Shown here: positions 1 through 11,200 of the stretch, piece by piece
Position numbering within the stretch: the first letter of the stretch is position 1
How the letters are laid out: every line of letters starts with the position of its first letter
Source of the DNA: Gnetum montanum
Taxonomy: Eukaryota; Streptophyta; Gnetopsida; Gnetales; Gnetaceae
Assembly: GCA_015680685.1 (NCBI GenBank)
Contig: MNCI01023527.1
Span: 67,863-131,862, forward strand
DNA: 64,000 nucleotides
Reading direction: 5' to 3'
Program-made: the position numbers and the translations under genes
Notes under the pieces: generated by a model
What the model was told of the DNA's origin: nothing
What the model saw: the letters and a program-made list of their open reading frames with translations, nothing else
Databases searched by the model: none

Positions 1-779
1 ATTGTTACATTTCAACCATAAAGGGAATAGGGCTTAATTCTTAGGTTTCTAATGGTTTGTGTTAGCTCAACTTTTTCATGAAAAGGGATTCTATATTCTA
101 GAATAATTCAAGGATTTGAATTAAAGGAATCAAAATCTTAGGCCCTAATCATTATTTTAAGTTTCAAAAATTCAAAGCTAAGCTTCACTAAGAGCTATAA
201 TATGAATGAAGCTTTAAAACTTAAGTTTAAAAGTGAAGTTAAGAGTCGACAAATTGCAAGAGCGTATATAAGTGGTGAAATATTTTTCAAGTTTCTATGG
301 CAAATCAAAGCTCATGGAACATCACTATTATTGGTCTTATCTCTCTACACAACATTTAATGATTTGTAAGATTTAATTTGCCCATGCTAAACTAAGATTC
401 ATTACATGAAATAAAGCCCTAAACAAAGTTGGTTCAAGTAGCCAAGGTTTCAATTTAAATTCAATGATCACGTAGAACACTTGAATTATAGAGCTTGTAT
501 AAGTTTGATTTGCCTTTGGTGAACACTCTTTATATTTTCCAGAGACTATTGGCTAAATAATTTTTAGAGCTTAAGAAAAAATCTTATCTTAGAAAAGAGC
601 TAGCATTAGAACAAATAGTTAAGTGCTAACAGAAACCATTGTCTGAGGAAAAAGAAGCTCGAGTTGAATCCAAGAAGGCCTTATTAAAGTGTGTTACCAT
701 ATGAGCCTATAAAGAAGAAAATTGGTTCTATGAAGAATTTTGTGAAATGGCTCTCCCAAATAAACTCTATTAAGGTAGG
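1..779. other. Unassigned A+T-rich sequence
   Basis: No reading frame or motif that I can tie to a known family. Words such as GCTCTA and CTACAA, typical of the adjacent repeat field, begin to appear toward its right end, so it may be a more decayed edge of that field. Confidence 0.4.
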
Positions 780-2790
780 AAGGTTGTAAGGTGTCAAAAT
801 AACTTTATTTGATAATATGATTTATGGCTATACCATGTCATCTTTAGCTTATGGTTTGTATAGCCAAAAAGTCATCTTACAACATGGCTTTGCCACATTA
901 GCTTCATCAATGTGGCAAAGATCCAAAGAGTTTTAAAAATAATTTTTGTAAAATTAGCTATACCACATCATCTTGTAGAAGAGCTTTGTTAAGCTTAAAA
1001 TTGGTTCTACAAAGAAGCCCTACCATGTAAGCTTTATCAAGTTATCTTATGTTCATAAAACCAAAAACTAGTTCTACAAAAAGACTCTACAAGCTACATT
1101 AGCTCTGTAGAATTGTTCTACCATGTTAATGTTGAAGAGAAGGTGTCACTCATAGAGGAAAAATTTGGCTCTACAAAGAAAATTAGAACAAGCTCTACCA
1201 CATTAACTCTTTTAAAGAATGGGTTCACAGAACGAAAATCTAACTTTATAAACAAGCTCACGTTTTGGCTCTTCCATGTTAGCCCGTAGAGTTGGTTTGT
1301 AAAAAAAAAATTCTATTCTATGAATAACTTTGAGATTAGTTCTATAAGCCATGTCATTAGAGCATTTTGAGAAAATTTTATATGAAGAGCCAAAATTCAG
1401 TTCTGTGAAGTAGGCATAAAAGAGTTCAATATGTGTTTCCATGTCAGCACATAAAGGAAGCTCATAGAACCAAAAAAATGATTCTACAAGGTAGTTCTTC
1501 CATGTCAGTGCCTCTACCAAGTTAGCTTTAGGGGAATGAGTGGTGTTCGTAGGCTAAAATTCAGCCGTACAAGGCAAGCTCTTGTTGGTTCTACCACATC
1601 AGCTCTAGAGGAAAGACGTCACTCTTAGAGTTAAAATGTAGGTCTACAATGCAACTAGAACAAGTTCTAATACATCAACACATGGAGAAAGCTTATAGAA
1701 CTAGAAAATGACTCTATGATATGGTTATACCATATCAACCCATCTAGATAGTTTTAGAAGCTATAACTCATATCCACAAAAAAGCTTATTTTTGGCTTTG
1801 CCATGTCAGCTCATAGAGTTAAAACTTGATTCTACAAAGAAGCTCTATGAGGCATGTCAACAATTTTCCATATTAGCAATTATAAAGAGAGAGTTCATGG
1901 GAAAACAATTAGCTCTATAAAATAGTTTTATGATCCACATTAGTTCTAAAAATTTGCCTTGCCATGTCATGTGCATTGCCACATCATCATCTTGATGAAG
2001 ATTTATGAGCTTGCAAGAAGTGAAAAGCTTCATCTACCATGTCTCTCATCTATAGCTAACATGCTTCATCTAACATGTCAACATCTAAATAAAGATTCTT
2101 AAGTTCACAAGAAATAGAAACTTCATATGCCATGTCAACATGTATAACATTAGCATCTAGATGAAGATCCTTAAGTTCACAAGAAGTTAAAAAATTCATC
2201 TACCATGTCAATAGAGTTTATAGTGTGATTTTCCATGTTAGCGTCATGCCACGTTAGCTCATAGAGCTAGTTCATAGAGCAAAATTTATCTTCTTCTAAA
2301 TAGCTCTATCACATTAGCATCGTGTCACATTAGCTCATAAAGTTAGTACATAGAGCTAAAATTCAATTCTACAAACAAGATCACAATTGATTCTACCATA
2401 TTAGCTCCTTTCAACGAATTCATAAAGGCCTTGGATTTATAAAAATAGCCCATCCACATCATCTCTTTAGTAAAACAAAGTTGTAGAACCAAAAATCAAT
2501 TATAAAATGAGCTAATCTTTTCATTCTAGAAGCCACATCAACATTAGCCATGACTACATCTTGTCATGTCCACCTTCCAATAGAGCCATTTTGTAGAGTC
2601 AAATTTCCATCTATAATCAAGCTCTTCAACATTAGCTCGTAGAACCAATTCATGAGGATGAAATTCAGTTGTACAAATGAAATAAAAAATAGAGCTAGGA
2701 ATATCATAGATCCACCAATAAAGCATAGAATCACCATCAAAGCTCAGATTAGAGAGTGCGAAGCCACCATTAAAGCACAAAGCCATAATA
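780..2790. repeat. Field of degenerate short repeats (CCATGTCAGCTC / TAGAGC words)
   Basis: Roughly thirty variants of a word like CCA(C/T)(A/G)T(C/T)AGCTC recur here, usually followed within a few bases by TAGAGC and often by TAAAATT and TTCTACAA. Examples lie near 890, 1271, 1437, 1498, 1590, 1800, 2130, 2230, 2310 and 2400. Spacing is irregular, about 30 to 90 bases, so it is not a clean satellite. It reads as an old tandem array that expanded, diverged and lost its phase. Two minus-strand open frames here (1212-1520 and 2544-2786) are made of the repeat words and resemble no protein family I recognise. Source element unknown. Confidence 0.65.
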
Positions 2791-5389
2791 TAAAAATAAG
2801 CTATATTTGTGTAAATTAAACAAAGAGAAACAAGAGTTAAAAAGCTAATAGAAAGTTATATCACACTACTACAAGTAGGGTCATTTGGATCTGTGGATGA
2901 TAGTTACTAGGTTTATGGCTAAAATCATTAAGTAGAAAGCTTGGATTCAAACCAATGTGGGATCTTCTCCAATATAAATAACAAATTTTCCTAACTAAAT
3001 TTGTTGAAGAAGAAATAAGAGCTCAAAAAATTATTAAAGAAGCTTGATAGTGCTAAACTAGATTAATGAATCAAACTTTTAAAGTTCTCTATGATCATGG
3101 GAGTTAGCTCAACAGTTAGTAGTAGAAGGGCTCCAAATTCATAAAAAGAGGGCAACTGTCCAATAGCCTACAATTATATGAGTAGAACATGTAGAATATG
3201 AAGCTTTAAATTTTATAATGATTGTAACTACTAGATGTTGCTATATAAAGCCTAGAGCAAACTTGTTTAAAAGGAGACACATCTAGTAGGAGAATTCTGG
3301 AAAAGCTAGGGATAATTTCTTATACGATGGCATTCTAACTTCAGATTTGATTCAACTATTTTATGTTGTCACATGAGTTAATTCTTATTTTTCTACTTTA
3401 TCATAGTTTCTTAGCTAGTGGTGAAGATTGTATTATGCTTGGCATCTCATTCTTGGAATTTTTTAAATCACCTGAATGCCTCTAGGTTGAGCAATTTTTT
3501 GGTATTTTTTGACTATTTTGAAACAACTTTGGTTTCTTGTTCATGTTCAAAATAGCCCATTTTGAATTGGTTGTTTAAGTTGAAGGGTTAAAAAAATTTT
3601 GGCATTGTTGACTAACCTTATTTTCCCAAATTGTTTTCTTATGTCAATAACACCTCATTTCAAAATTTATGATTTTACCCAATTCTCATGTTTTACTTTC
3701 CAAAATTCATTAAACCTTGCTCTATTTCAATTTTTATTATGGAAATTTTTCTCTAGGGAAGATTGTTAATAGATTTTGTGGAATTACACTTAAGCATTAG
3801 ATGAAAGGTCAAATTGCACAGGTGGCATATAATCTAGACTACATAGACTCTATAGCTTTGATATAATGGGAGATTTTTCTCACTTGTAGAATGAAGTAAA
3901 TATGGCTAAATATTTTGATAAATGTGCTTTTATCTATTTAAGTCTTAGTACATAATATTTTCAAATTAGGACTTAATGATAGCCCAAACCACAAAGTTTT
4001 TTCTATAACTGCTGAGTTTATTTGGAGGTATCTAGGCCTTGGTGTTTCCAGAGACTAGAAAACTCCTAAACTCAATTTTTAAAAGAACCCTCATCCATGT
4101 AATTTTCATCCTGAGGACAATGTTGGTGTTAAACAAAGCTTTTACCCACTATCAGTTTCTTACAGGAAAGGAAAGATTAACAAAGTAGTGTGGTCCAAAG
4201 TAGGTACTAATAGTAATCAAGACATGCAGATCTTCTAAGACACCTTGAATACCCATTTGAGAAGGATATATTCATTCCACTTTGAACTCAAAGTAAATCA
4301 TTCTAAAACATTATTTATTATCTAGATATGCTTCCTTCAAATCACTTCTCAAGTATCCTCATAAACTAATTTTCATAAATCCAAAAGACCTTTTGTTATC
4401 AATCTCCCTCTCAAAAATTCCTATGTATTAACTATCTAAAATATGTGAAGAGCTTAATTTTTCATTAATTTTACTATGTATTGTGATGCTTCCTCTATCT
4501 CTCAAAATCCCATGAAAGCAAATTCTACATTACTATTGAGGAATAGGTTGCCTTGGCCTACTTCATTTTGGTTAGTTGACTTCTTTCCTATATTTTCTTA
4601 TGATGTTCCTCCACCATTACATTCTATATTGTCATGTATCTCATAAGAACCATCATGGTTTTCCACTCCTACATCTCAAATTTCTACCCTCACCCGAGCA
4701 TAGAAGGATGTAGCAACCACTAATAAGTGAAAAGACAAGGATCAAGGCAACAAGTAGCCCTTTCAATAATAGAAGAAGAAGATGTATCATTTCAAGGCTC
4801 TCAAATTCATCTATGCCTACTACAATAGCTATTCAAACCACTTCATCATTAATTATCACTCTAATACCTTCTTCACCTAAAGACTTAACATCACAGCATC
4901 AAGCTTCACTTCATATCACTACAACCATGAATTCTAAGGGAACTAACCTTTTAGTTTTTAAGCTTATATTTTCTTCCAAAGAACATTAGCTAGCATTGAA
5001 GGAACTTGTAAATTCTATCATAGTTTTGTTGTATCCACGTTTTTATTCAATTTGAATCAAAACTAAGTATGGTTCCAACCTTCTTCCTTGAGGATTTAAG
5101 CATCAAATTCCAAAAATACATCATCAAAATATATATTCTTAATTCATGAGGACCATTGGGAACCATCTAGGTTCATAATCCAACTTATGGACTTAATTTT
5201 CCATGATTCCCATGTTGTACCTACTTTGGCTTTTTCTGCATAAGCCTGAGTTTTTGGTTCATTCTATGGCTTCTTAGCTTCAAGACATGTTTAGCACTCT
5301 AGATTTGATGTTCTACATAAACCGGTGTCATATTTTCTAGATCTTCTTCAACTTTTATCAAAAATGATGTCTCATGTCATCAACATTGT
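2791..5389. other. Unassigned region with a possible decayed coding patch
   Basis: No recognisable gene. Around 3960-4740 the plus strand gives stretches with protein-like composition between stops, for example HPEDNVGVKQSFYPLS near 4105-4150. This suggests an old coding relic, possibly of a retroelement, but I cannot assign it to a family. The rest is A+T-rich with no clear structure. Confidence 0.3.
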
Positions 5390-7054
5390 CATTTTTTACT
5401 CTTCATTTATAACCCCCAATTTTGACATCTTGCATTAGCTTCAATGTCAATCCTATCTTCAACTCTTCGACAAATTTGCTTATTCACCATGCAAGATCAT
5501 TTTACCTTTTAACATCTCACGTTAATTCTACATTTGACATCCAAGATCATTTTTCATATCAATCATCTATGTGTTAATTCTCCTATTCAAAATCTTTTAG
5601 AAGATAGAAAAAGTCCAAAAAAATTTCCTAAGTATTACTAAAGCTGCATCAATGTTAGCATCAACATCACTTCAATGGGTTTCCATGTTCGCTATAACCA
5701 AACATTGGACTTACTATTCTGAAATCAATGATAAGTTACACTTAGCTTCGAGTTTATATTTAGTAATATTAAATTAATTTAGCAGCTTTGGGTCTATAAA
5801 TACAATCTTAAAACATAATTTTTAGGTTAGATCTTTTGAGATTTGAGAGCATTTGTCAAATTTTGAGAGATTAAGAGCATAAGCACCTACCACAATTGCA
5901 GCATCTACATGCTACTCAACCACCTTTTGCACCTTTATCATCACTTCAAAAGATAGAATTTTTAGGCTTTTGTAGCACTTTTGAAAGTTCGAATTTTTGC
6001 AACTCCAACATCAGTGATAGAAACCTTGGTCAAAATAGGTTCATTTTGGCCTAAAATTGACTCCAAATTAGCCTACGACTTCACCATCCATCACCTAACT
6101 CTCTAGAGGTTCAATTTCTTCCTCAAATCTATATTTTCTTAAGATCTAAGTCTCTTTTATCAATTCTATCATACTTACATTTTTCTCCCATTATTTATAC
6201 TTTGGTCCTCCATAGGAGGCTAACACTTCACAACTTATAAATAAAGCATTTTATTATTTCGGAAAGGATTTGGAAACTTTCCTCCCATATCAAAGCATCT
6301 CACTTTCATTATTTTACACTTTTTTATTTACATTCTATACTTAGAAGTTTTTTCTATCTCTTACATCGCATTCTATATGTAGTCAAAAATTTTCAACATT
6401 TTATACTTAGCTATTTTTCCATATAAAAATTATATTTTTAGGAAGGGATCTAACATCCTTATTTCTATATAATAATATATTAATATATTAATATTTTATT
6501 TTATTTTATATGATTTTTATAGTTAGTTTTTATTTCATCTCTCACATTTCACTCTATGCTTAGTCAAATTTTTAGCATTTTTATACTTAGTTATTTTTCA
6601 ACATAAAAACTCCATCATTCAGGGAGGGATTCGAGACCCATCATTTTATGTTATAGCTACACTATTTTAATATTTTATATTCTTTATCTATATTTTACAC
6701 TTAAATTTTTATTGCATTGTTCATATATTATTTTATACTTAGTTTATTTTTTGATAATCCATGCTTAGTCTTTTTTTTCCATTAATTTTACAAATAGTAT
6801 TTTTTAGTAATAAAAACTTCACTTTTTCATCATTTCCTATTGTTCTTGGTTCATGTGTGGTAGGATAAGTCTATATTTGATTGAAGAATTCATGCTCCTT
6901 CATTTCATAATCATTGATTTATCAATGATTACATCGATTTGAAGACCATTTACGTTCATGCGCTAAGTATCTCAATACTTAATTCATAGAGGTGTAAAGA
7001 ATAGTTCTATAGGAACATTTTTTATGCTAGAAGCAGGACATATAGGATTACTAG
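5390..7054. repeat. Dispersed repeat, copy 1 (partner near 22.5-23.76 kb)
   Basis: This stretch aligns by eye, in the same orientation, with a second copy at about 22500-23760. The best match is 6850-6980 against 23590-23720, where both carry TCATAATCATTGA followed by AAAGACCATT or GAAGACCATT. A second match is near 6010-6070 against 23140-23210, with AAAATAG and TTTTG(G/A)(C/T)CCTAAA in both. A third is AATTCTATCAT near 6160 and 23303. It contains no coding frame. Element A is inserted at its right edge (7054), so the remainder may continue from 14164. It could be a long LTR belonging to the plus-strand gag that begins near 14310, but that is inference. Confidence 0.55.
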
Positions 7055-7862
7055 TGATGAGTGGCAAGATACCCCTACACTCAACCATATGAATACGAGC
7101 ATAGCACACACGATCCGGTCGAACTCCACAGACTAAGTGCCTACACACCTCATGGAACACTTAAGGTTAACCATTCATTTTCTTCCCAGACTTACTTGTA
7201 TTTTTCACGATGTATGGTTAAGTCTAAGGTATATGATTTTTATAGTTTTTCTATTTTATCTCCTATGCTATGAGTTGAAGGGTTGAAGAGACTAACTAAC
7301 TTTAACTAATGAACTATGTCTAAATTAACCTAGTGTCAGCATTCGTTCCCACTTACAGTACATACCCTAAACCGATGCAACCGTGGCTACCAAATGCTAA
7401 TCGTTTCTAGGATCACCACGCGTAACGCATGTGCTCAAAGCGGTCGTACTGAGGCACTTAACTAGGAGAGAAGGGTTAAGAGAGATTTAATTCCTAATAA
7501 AGCATGTAAATGGAAAGTAGTAAATAGCAATAAATAAAAGTTCTAATTAGCCTATTCTATGCACTGCAAGGTTTATCCAGGAAGTTCGTCTTTATTGCCA
7601 TACACAAACTTGTGTTCAGGTACAATGTTTGCTCGAATAAAGATTTGTTCACTTTAGGACTCCTACTGCGGGCACATGGAAAATATTCTATCTCTGGAGT
7701 GATCAATCTACCAAAGTTTCCCTACTGTCTAGCCTAGGATGAGGAAACAAGGGAGAGCTGCCTCTTATTTATAGATTTTGCGATACACCATGATATTGCA
7801 TATGCGATATCATAGGGGACGACGCGATATCACAGGGGACGACGCGATATCGCATCTCATCA
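7055..7862 (-). repeat. 3' LTR of element A (left copy)
   Basis: 808 bases, homologous along its length to 13369-14163. It begins TGATGAGTGGC and ends CTCATCA on the plus strand. The reverse complement of a TATA box (CTATAAATA) is at 7766-7774. Near the 7860 edge (the element's U3) a short unit containing GGGGACGACGCGATATC is repeated twice (about 7815-7852). Position and order relative to gag make this the 3' LTR of a minus-strand element. Confidence 0.92.
7766..7774 (-). promoter_or_regulatory. LTR TATA box of element A, 3' copy
   Basis: CTATAAATA on the minus strand, inside the LTR. The identical 9-mer is found at corresponding places in the other complete LTRs of this family (14084-14092, 21813-21821, 43010-43018, 55489-55497, 62257-62265), which supports a conserved core promoter. 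Confidence 0.7.
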
Positions 7863-7874
7863 TACCCCCATGAC
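7863..7874 (-). other. Polypurine tract of element A
   Basis: Directly inside the left LTR the minus strand reads GTCATGGGGGTA and then the LTR. The same 12 bases precede the 3' LTR of element B at 55253-55264. It sits where the plus-strand DNA primer of a gypsy element is expected. Confidence 0.75.
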
Positions 7875-9716
7875 TGAATGAAAACTCGTCCTCGAGTTCC
7901 TTACAATAATATCAAGAAGGTATGGGATTATTGACTCAAAGTGAAACTAATGGGATGGCTTGTGAACAGATCATCATTACAAGACTTTGACAAAACTGGT
8001 GTTCATGACAACAAGAGTGAACACCTTATTACATTGACATCAGGCCTCATTTGGTAGCTTGAGAGAAAGAGAGAAAGAAAGAAGTGTCACTGCTGCCAAC
8101 ACCAATATTGTATCTTTCATTGTCCATCGATAAGCGCACCATCGATCTTGCTCTTTGCATAGCTATTTCTAGCACTGCTCCATTCCAAGTGTTCCTTCCA
8201 GATCCCCTCCATTTTTGTATGATTTCCATCTTCACACACAACACAATCTTATATTAGCAAGGGTGCATGAATTTCAATGTAGTTGATACCTTGCTTCGGT
8301 GTAAGTCCATTGGCTAGGTTGTGGTATGGCTGGTTGTGGATCTAGAGATGTAATATTGATGACTACCGAAGGTGTAGGGGTTAGGAAAAAATTGAAAAAA
8401 TTCGGGCTAAGAGAAAATTGAAAAAATCAGGCCCCGTACCCCCATGACTAATCGCAAACCTCTGATAGCGGTAGAATGGAGAAAGAAAAGGAATAAGAAG
8501 GATAGATAAAAAGGGATAACTATGACATCAGTGAAATGGATGTCGAGATGGAAATGAACAAAATAAAAATAAAATTAATTACAAAAATGTTAGGGAAAAT
8601 AAGTTAACTGGTGCACCAAATAGGAATGTCAGTGGGTCCTCCCCAAAGAGGGCTCATGCCCTTAATGCCCTGACAAACCCACATTCAAAGAGTCCGTAGG
8701 CTTTGGGAATGTCATTTGGAATAAGAGTTAAAGTCTTAACCACAAGAATTTACCAAAAATAAAACAATGCGTCAACCAAAATATATACACTAATGATACA
8801 ATCGGCAATGAGGTGAAAAATGGAGAGAAGGGTGGAGAGAAGAGAATGGAATGGAATCCCAAGAACAAGGTGGTGTACAGCCCCTTGTGTGTTTCATGAT
8901 TAATGTGACTTGGAAAATCTCATTCCAACTCTAGCCTCAAACAACCACTTCTAGTGACTTCGCATTAATACATTTGGCCAAACCATCCCCTTGAAGTAAT
9001 AAGAAATGCCTACCCCAAGAGCTACCACCATTCCGACGAAACAAGTGAGGAGACAATGGGAAGCAAGAAGGGCCTTAGTTAGAGGGAACCTTTTTATTTT
9101 GGGTTCCATAACCAGTGCTTGTAGCCCAAGAAATTATTTTTTCTAAGGGGTGTGCTTTGAATTCTCACTCTTCTTCTCTTTTTCTTTTTCTTTTTTTTTT
9201 GTGTTTTATGTGTTTATACGTGAGAATCACACCATGCAAAGACTTTGTTATTTTTATTACTCAACTACCTGATGATTGGGGTGATGTCAAAACAACAAGA
9301 AAACTCAAGAAGAGAGCATCCAAGCACCCAAGAGAACGGCCAACACAAATGCATCAAGTTCCCTTGAAGTCACATCCTTTTCAATCCTTGAGTCCTTCCT
9401 TAGTTTGAGAAACACCCAATTACCGATTCATTAAAGTTCTTATTTAGAAAGGGACTGTACATTTCCAAGCCAAGAGAAACCATAGAAACTAGTGGATAAA
9501 TGGATGAAGTGAACTCATTGTCTGCCATATCAAAAGAAACATACCTTAGTATCAACATTATGACTTAAAGGTAAAAACCAAACATTAGCAATCAACATGA
9601 AAATAGTTCATACCATTAGGAAGAACACTTATTAGGTGACAAACTTACAAGATGGCACAAACACACATAAAAAGTGAAAAAATATAACCATGATGAAAAA
9701 CAAAAACTAGAAAATT
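7875..9716 (-). other. 3' non-coding internal region of element A
   Basis: No coding frame survives. Part of it (about 8560-9130, minus strand) aligns with B at about 50850-51400. CAAGCACTGGTTATGG followed by CCCTCTAACTAAGG is shared, as is a block with GAGGACCCAC. So A and B share untranslated sequence downstream of where pol ends in B. The part nearest the LTR (7875-8560) has no partner that I can see in B. A short purine-rich run (GAGAAAGAGAGAAAG) lies near 8062. Confidence 0.6.
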
Positions 9717-9855
9717 TAAAGAAATGTGTAAAACAAAAACAAGAAAAGTTAAAGAAAATTGTAAAACAAAAATGTGTAAAACAAAAACTTGTAAAACCAA
9801 AATGTGTAAAACAAAAACGTGGAAAACAAAAACATGTAAAACAAAAATTAAAAAG
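9717..9855. repeat. 15-bp minisatellite encoding KCVKQ-like pentapeptides
   Basis: Units such as TGTGTAAAACAAAAA recur with a 15-base period, with single-base variants. On the plus strand this opens a small frame of (K-C-V-K-Q)-like repeats. On the minus strand the same bases give a hydrophobic VFVLH-type repeat. Both frames are products of the repeat and I do not take either as a gene. It lies in the internal region of element A, between the protease and the 3' non-coding part, where B carries pol. Confidence 0.8.
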
Positions 9856-10089
9856 AACTTAGGGCCCCAAATGATTAGCATAGGCAACCATCTCCCCCAT
9901 GACTAAATGGAAAGGGAGAGATCCGAAATAATGAGCATCTATTTGAATTTCTAAGAAGTTCCCAACTTCTCCCAACTGATGTTCTTAGATTGAGAGGTGG
10001 AAGTTGGCGACGCTCATGTTTCAATGTGTCTATGCCTTTGTTGTTGACATGGTTTGTTTCCTCAGTTCGTTCCATGCATATTTGGTTGC

Positions 10090-10760
10090 TATTTCAAGTA
10101 GCTTTCAACCACGGGGTGTCTACTACTTGTTGTGTGGTTGCTACATACAGGCATATTTGTTTCAAAGTTTCAAGGGCACACCTGTTGCATGGAGGAGATG
10201 TTGTGCATTCCTCCATGTCATCACCCGATGAATATCTGTATGTGATGCATGGAACTTTCCTCTTCTTGATCTTTCCATAAATATTTACCTTAGAAATTTC
10301 CAAGGAAAGATCACGGATTCCTAGGCATGCATCTACTGTACTCAGCCATACCCTTCCCATTATAATTGGGAAGTCCCCTTCATTTTTGTTTACTTCGATC
10401 ACCAAGAAATCAGATGGGTAAGACCAACCACACACAACGGTAATGACGTCCTCCACCAATCCCAAGGGAATGGTGATGGATTAGTTTACCAGCTCTAGTT
10501 GAATGTTGCTCTTCTTAAGTTGTGGTAGGTTCTAGGCGTGATACATCTCTCTTGAAATTAAGTTGACTCTGAAACCTGAGTAAAGAAGAGCCTTATGTGG
10601 TTTATTTTCAATGATTTGAAGGTAGATTAAGGGACTTCGAGGATCAGTTAATTTCCTGGGAAGGTGGCCTACCTTGATCCAGTCGATTACGGTATGTGTT
10701 AACATAACCGTCTGCCTTAAGCTCTGTTGTTGGACAGAAGGGAGCACCGAAGCTCTATGT
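10090..10760 (-). pseudogene. Retropepsin-like protease remnant of element A
   Basis: The minus-strand frames match the protease of element B (46385-46820) almost block for block. They include a PRSPLIYLQII segment, an active-site segment, a CGWSYPSDFLVIEV segment and the flap-like GDFPIIMGRVWLS. In the active-site segment the expected LLDSG reads LLYSG: the catalytic aspartate codon is TAC (plus-strand 10580-10582). B still has LLDS there. An in-frame stop separates the two halves near 10470. The order gag-protease matches Athila-type elements, in which aspartic protease follows gag. The protease is therefore inactive in this copy, and nothing downstream encodes a polymerase. Confidence 0.85.
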
Positions 10761-11200
10761 GTCAGAGGAGCATACCTAGACTCAAATTTTTGTTGTTGTC
10801 AGAGCTTTTCTGGGCTTCTGGTTCTAAAGAAAGGCCTTCTCTTTTTACACTTGTCAGAACCAGCAGCAAGTTGAATGTTTACGGCTCTCGTAGCATGGCG
10901 TTGCTGCAGTTGAGTAGGGAGTTTCCCTTGCATTGTTGGAGCAGGAGATGTTATGGGAACTATTGGTGGAAGAGGTGCAGATGGATTTGGAGGATGGTAT
11001 GGATGTGGAGTGTCTCCTAGGGGAGAAGGAGTCCTCCTAAAGTACTCCTGAACTTGGTAGTGACGTTGGGGAGTTGTGTGACCCATGGAGTAACTTGGAG
11101 AAATCGGCTGCTACACATAATAACCATATAGATTGAACTACCGGTAAGGGTATTGATGTTTCGGTGGTGGTGTCCCCCATGATTGTGGGTATTGCCACTA

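Noticed and set aside
7061-7273. 70-codon plus-strand frame near the start of element A
   Set aside because: It lies entirely within the LTR and is an accidental open frame.
9645-9887. Minus-strand hydrophobic repeat frame (VFVLH repeats)
   Set aside because: Produced by the 15-bp minisatellite read backward; no independent evidence of a gene.
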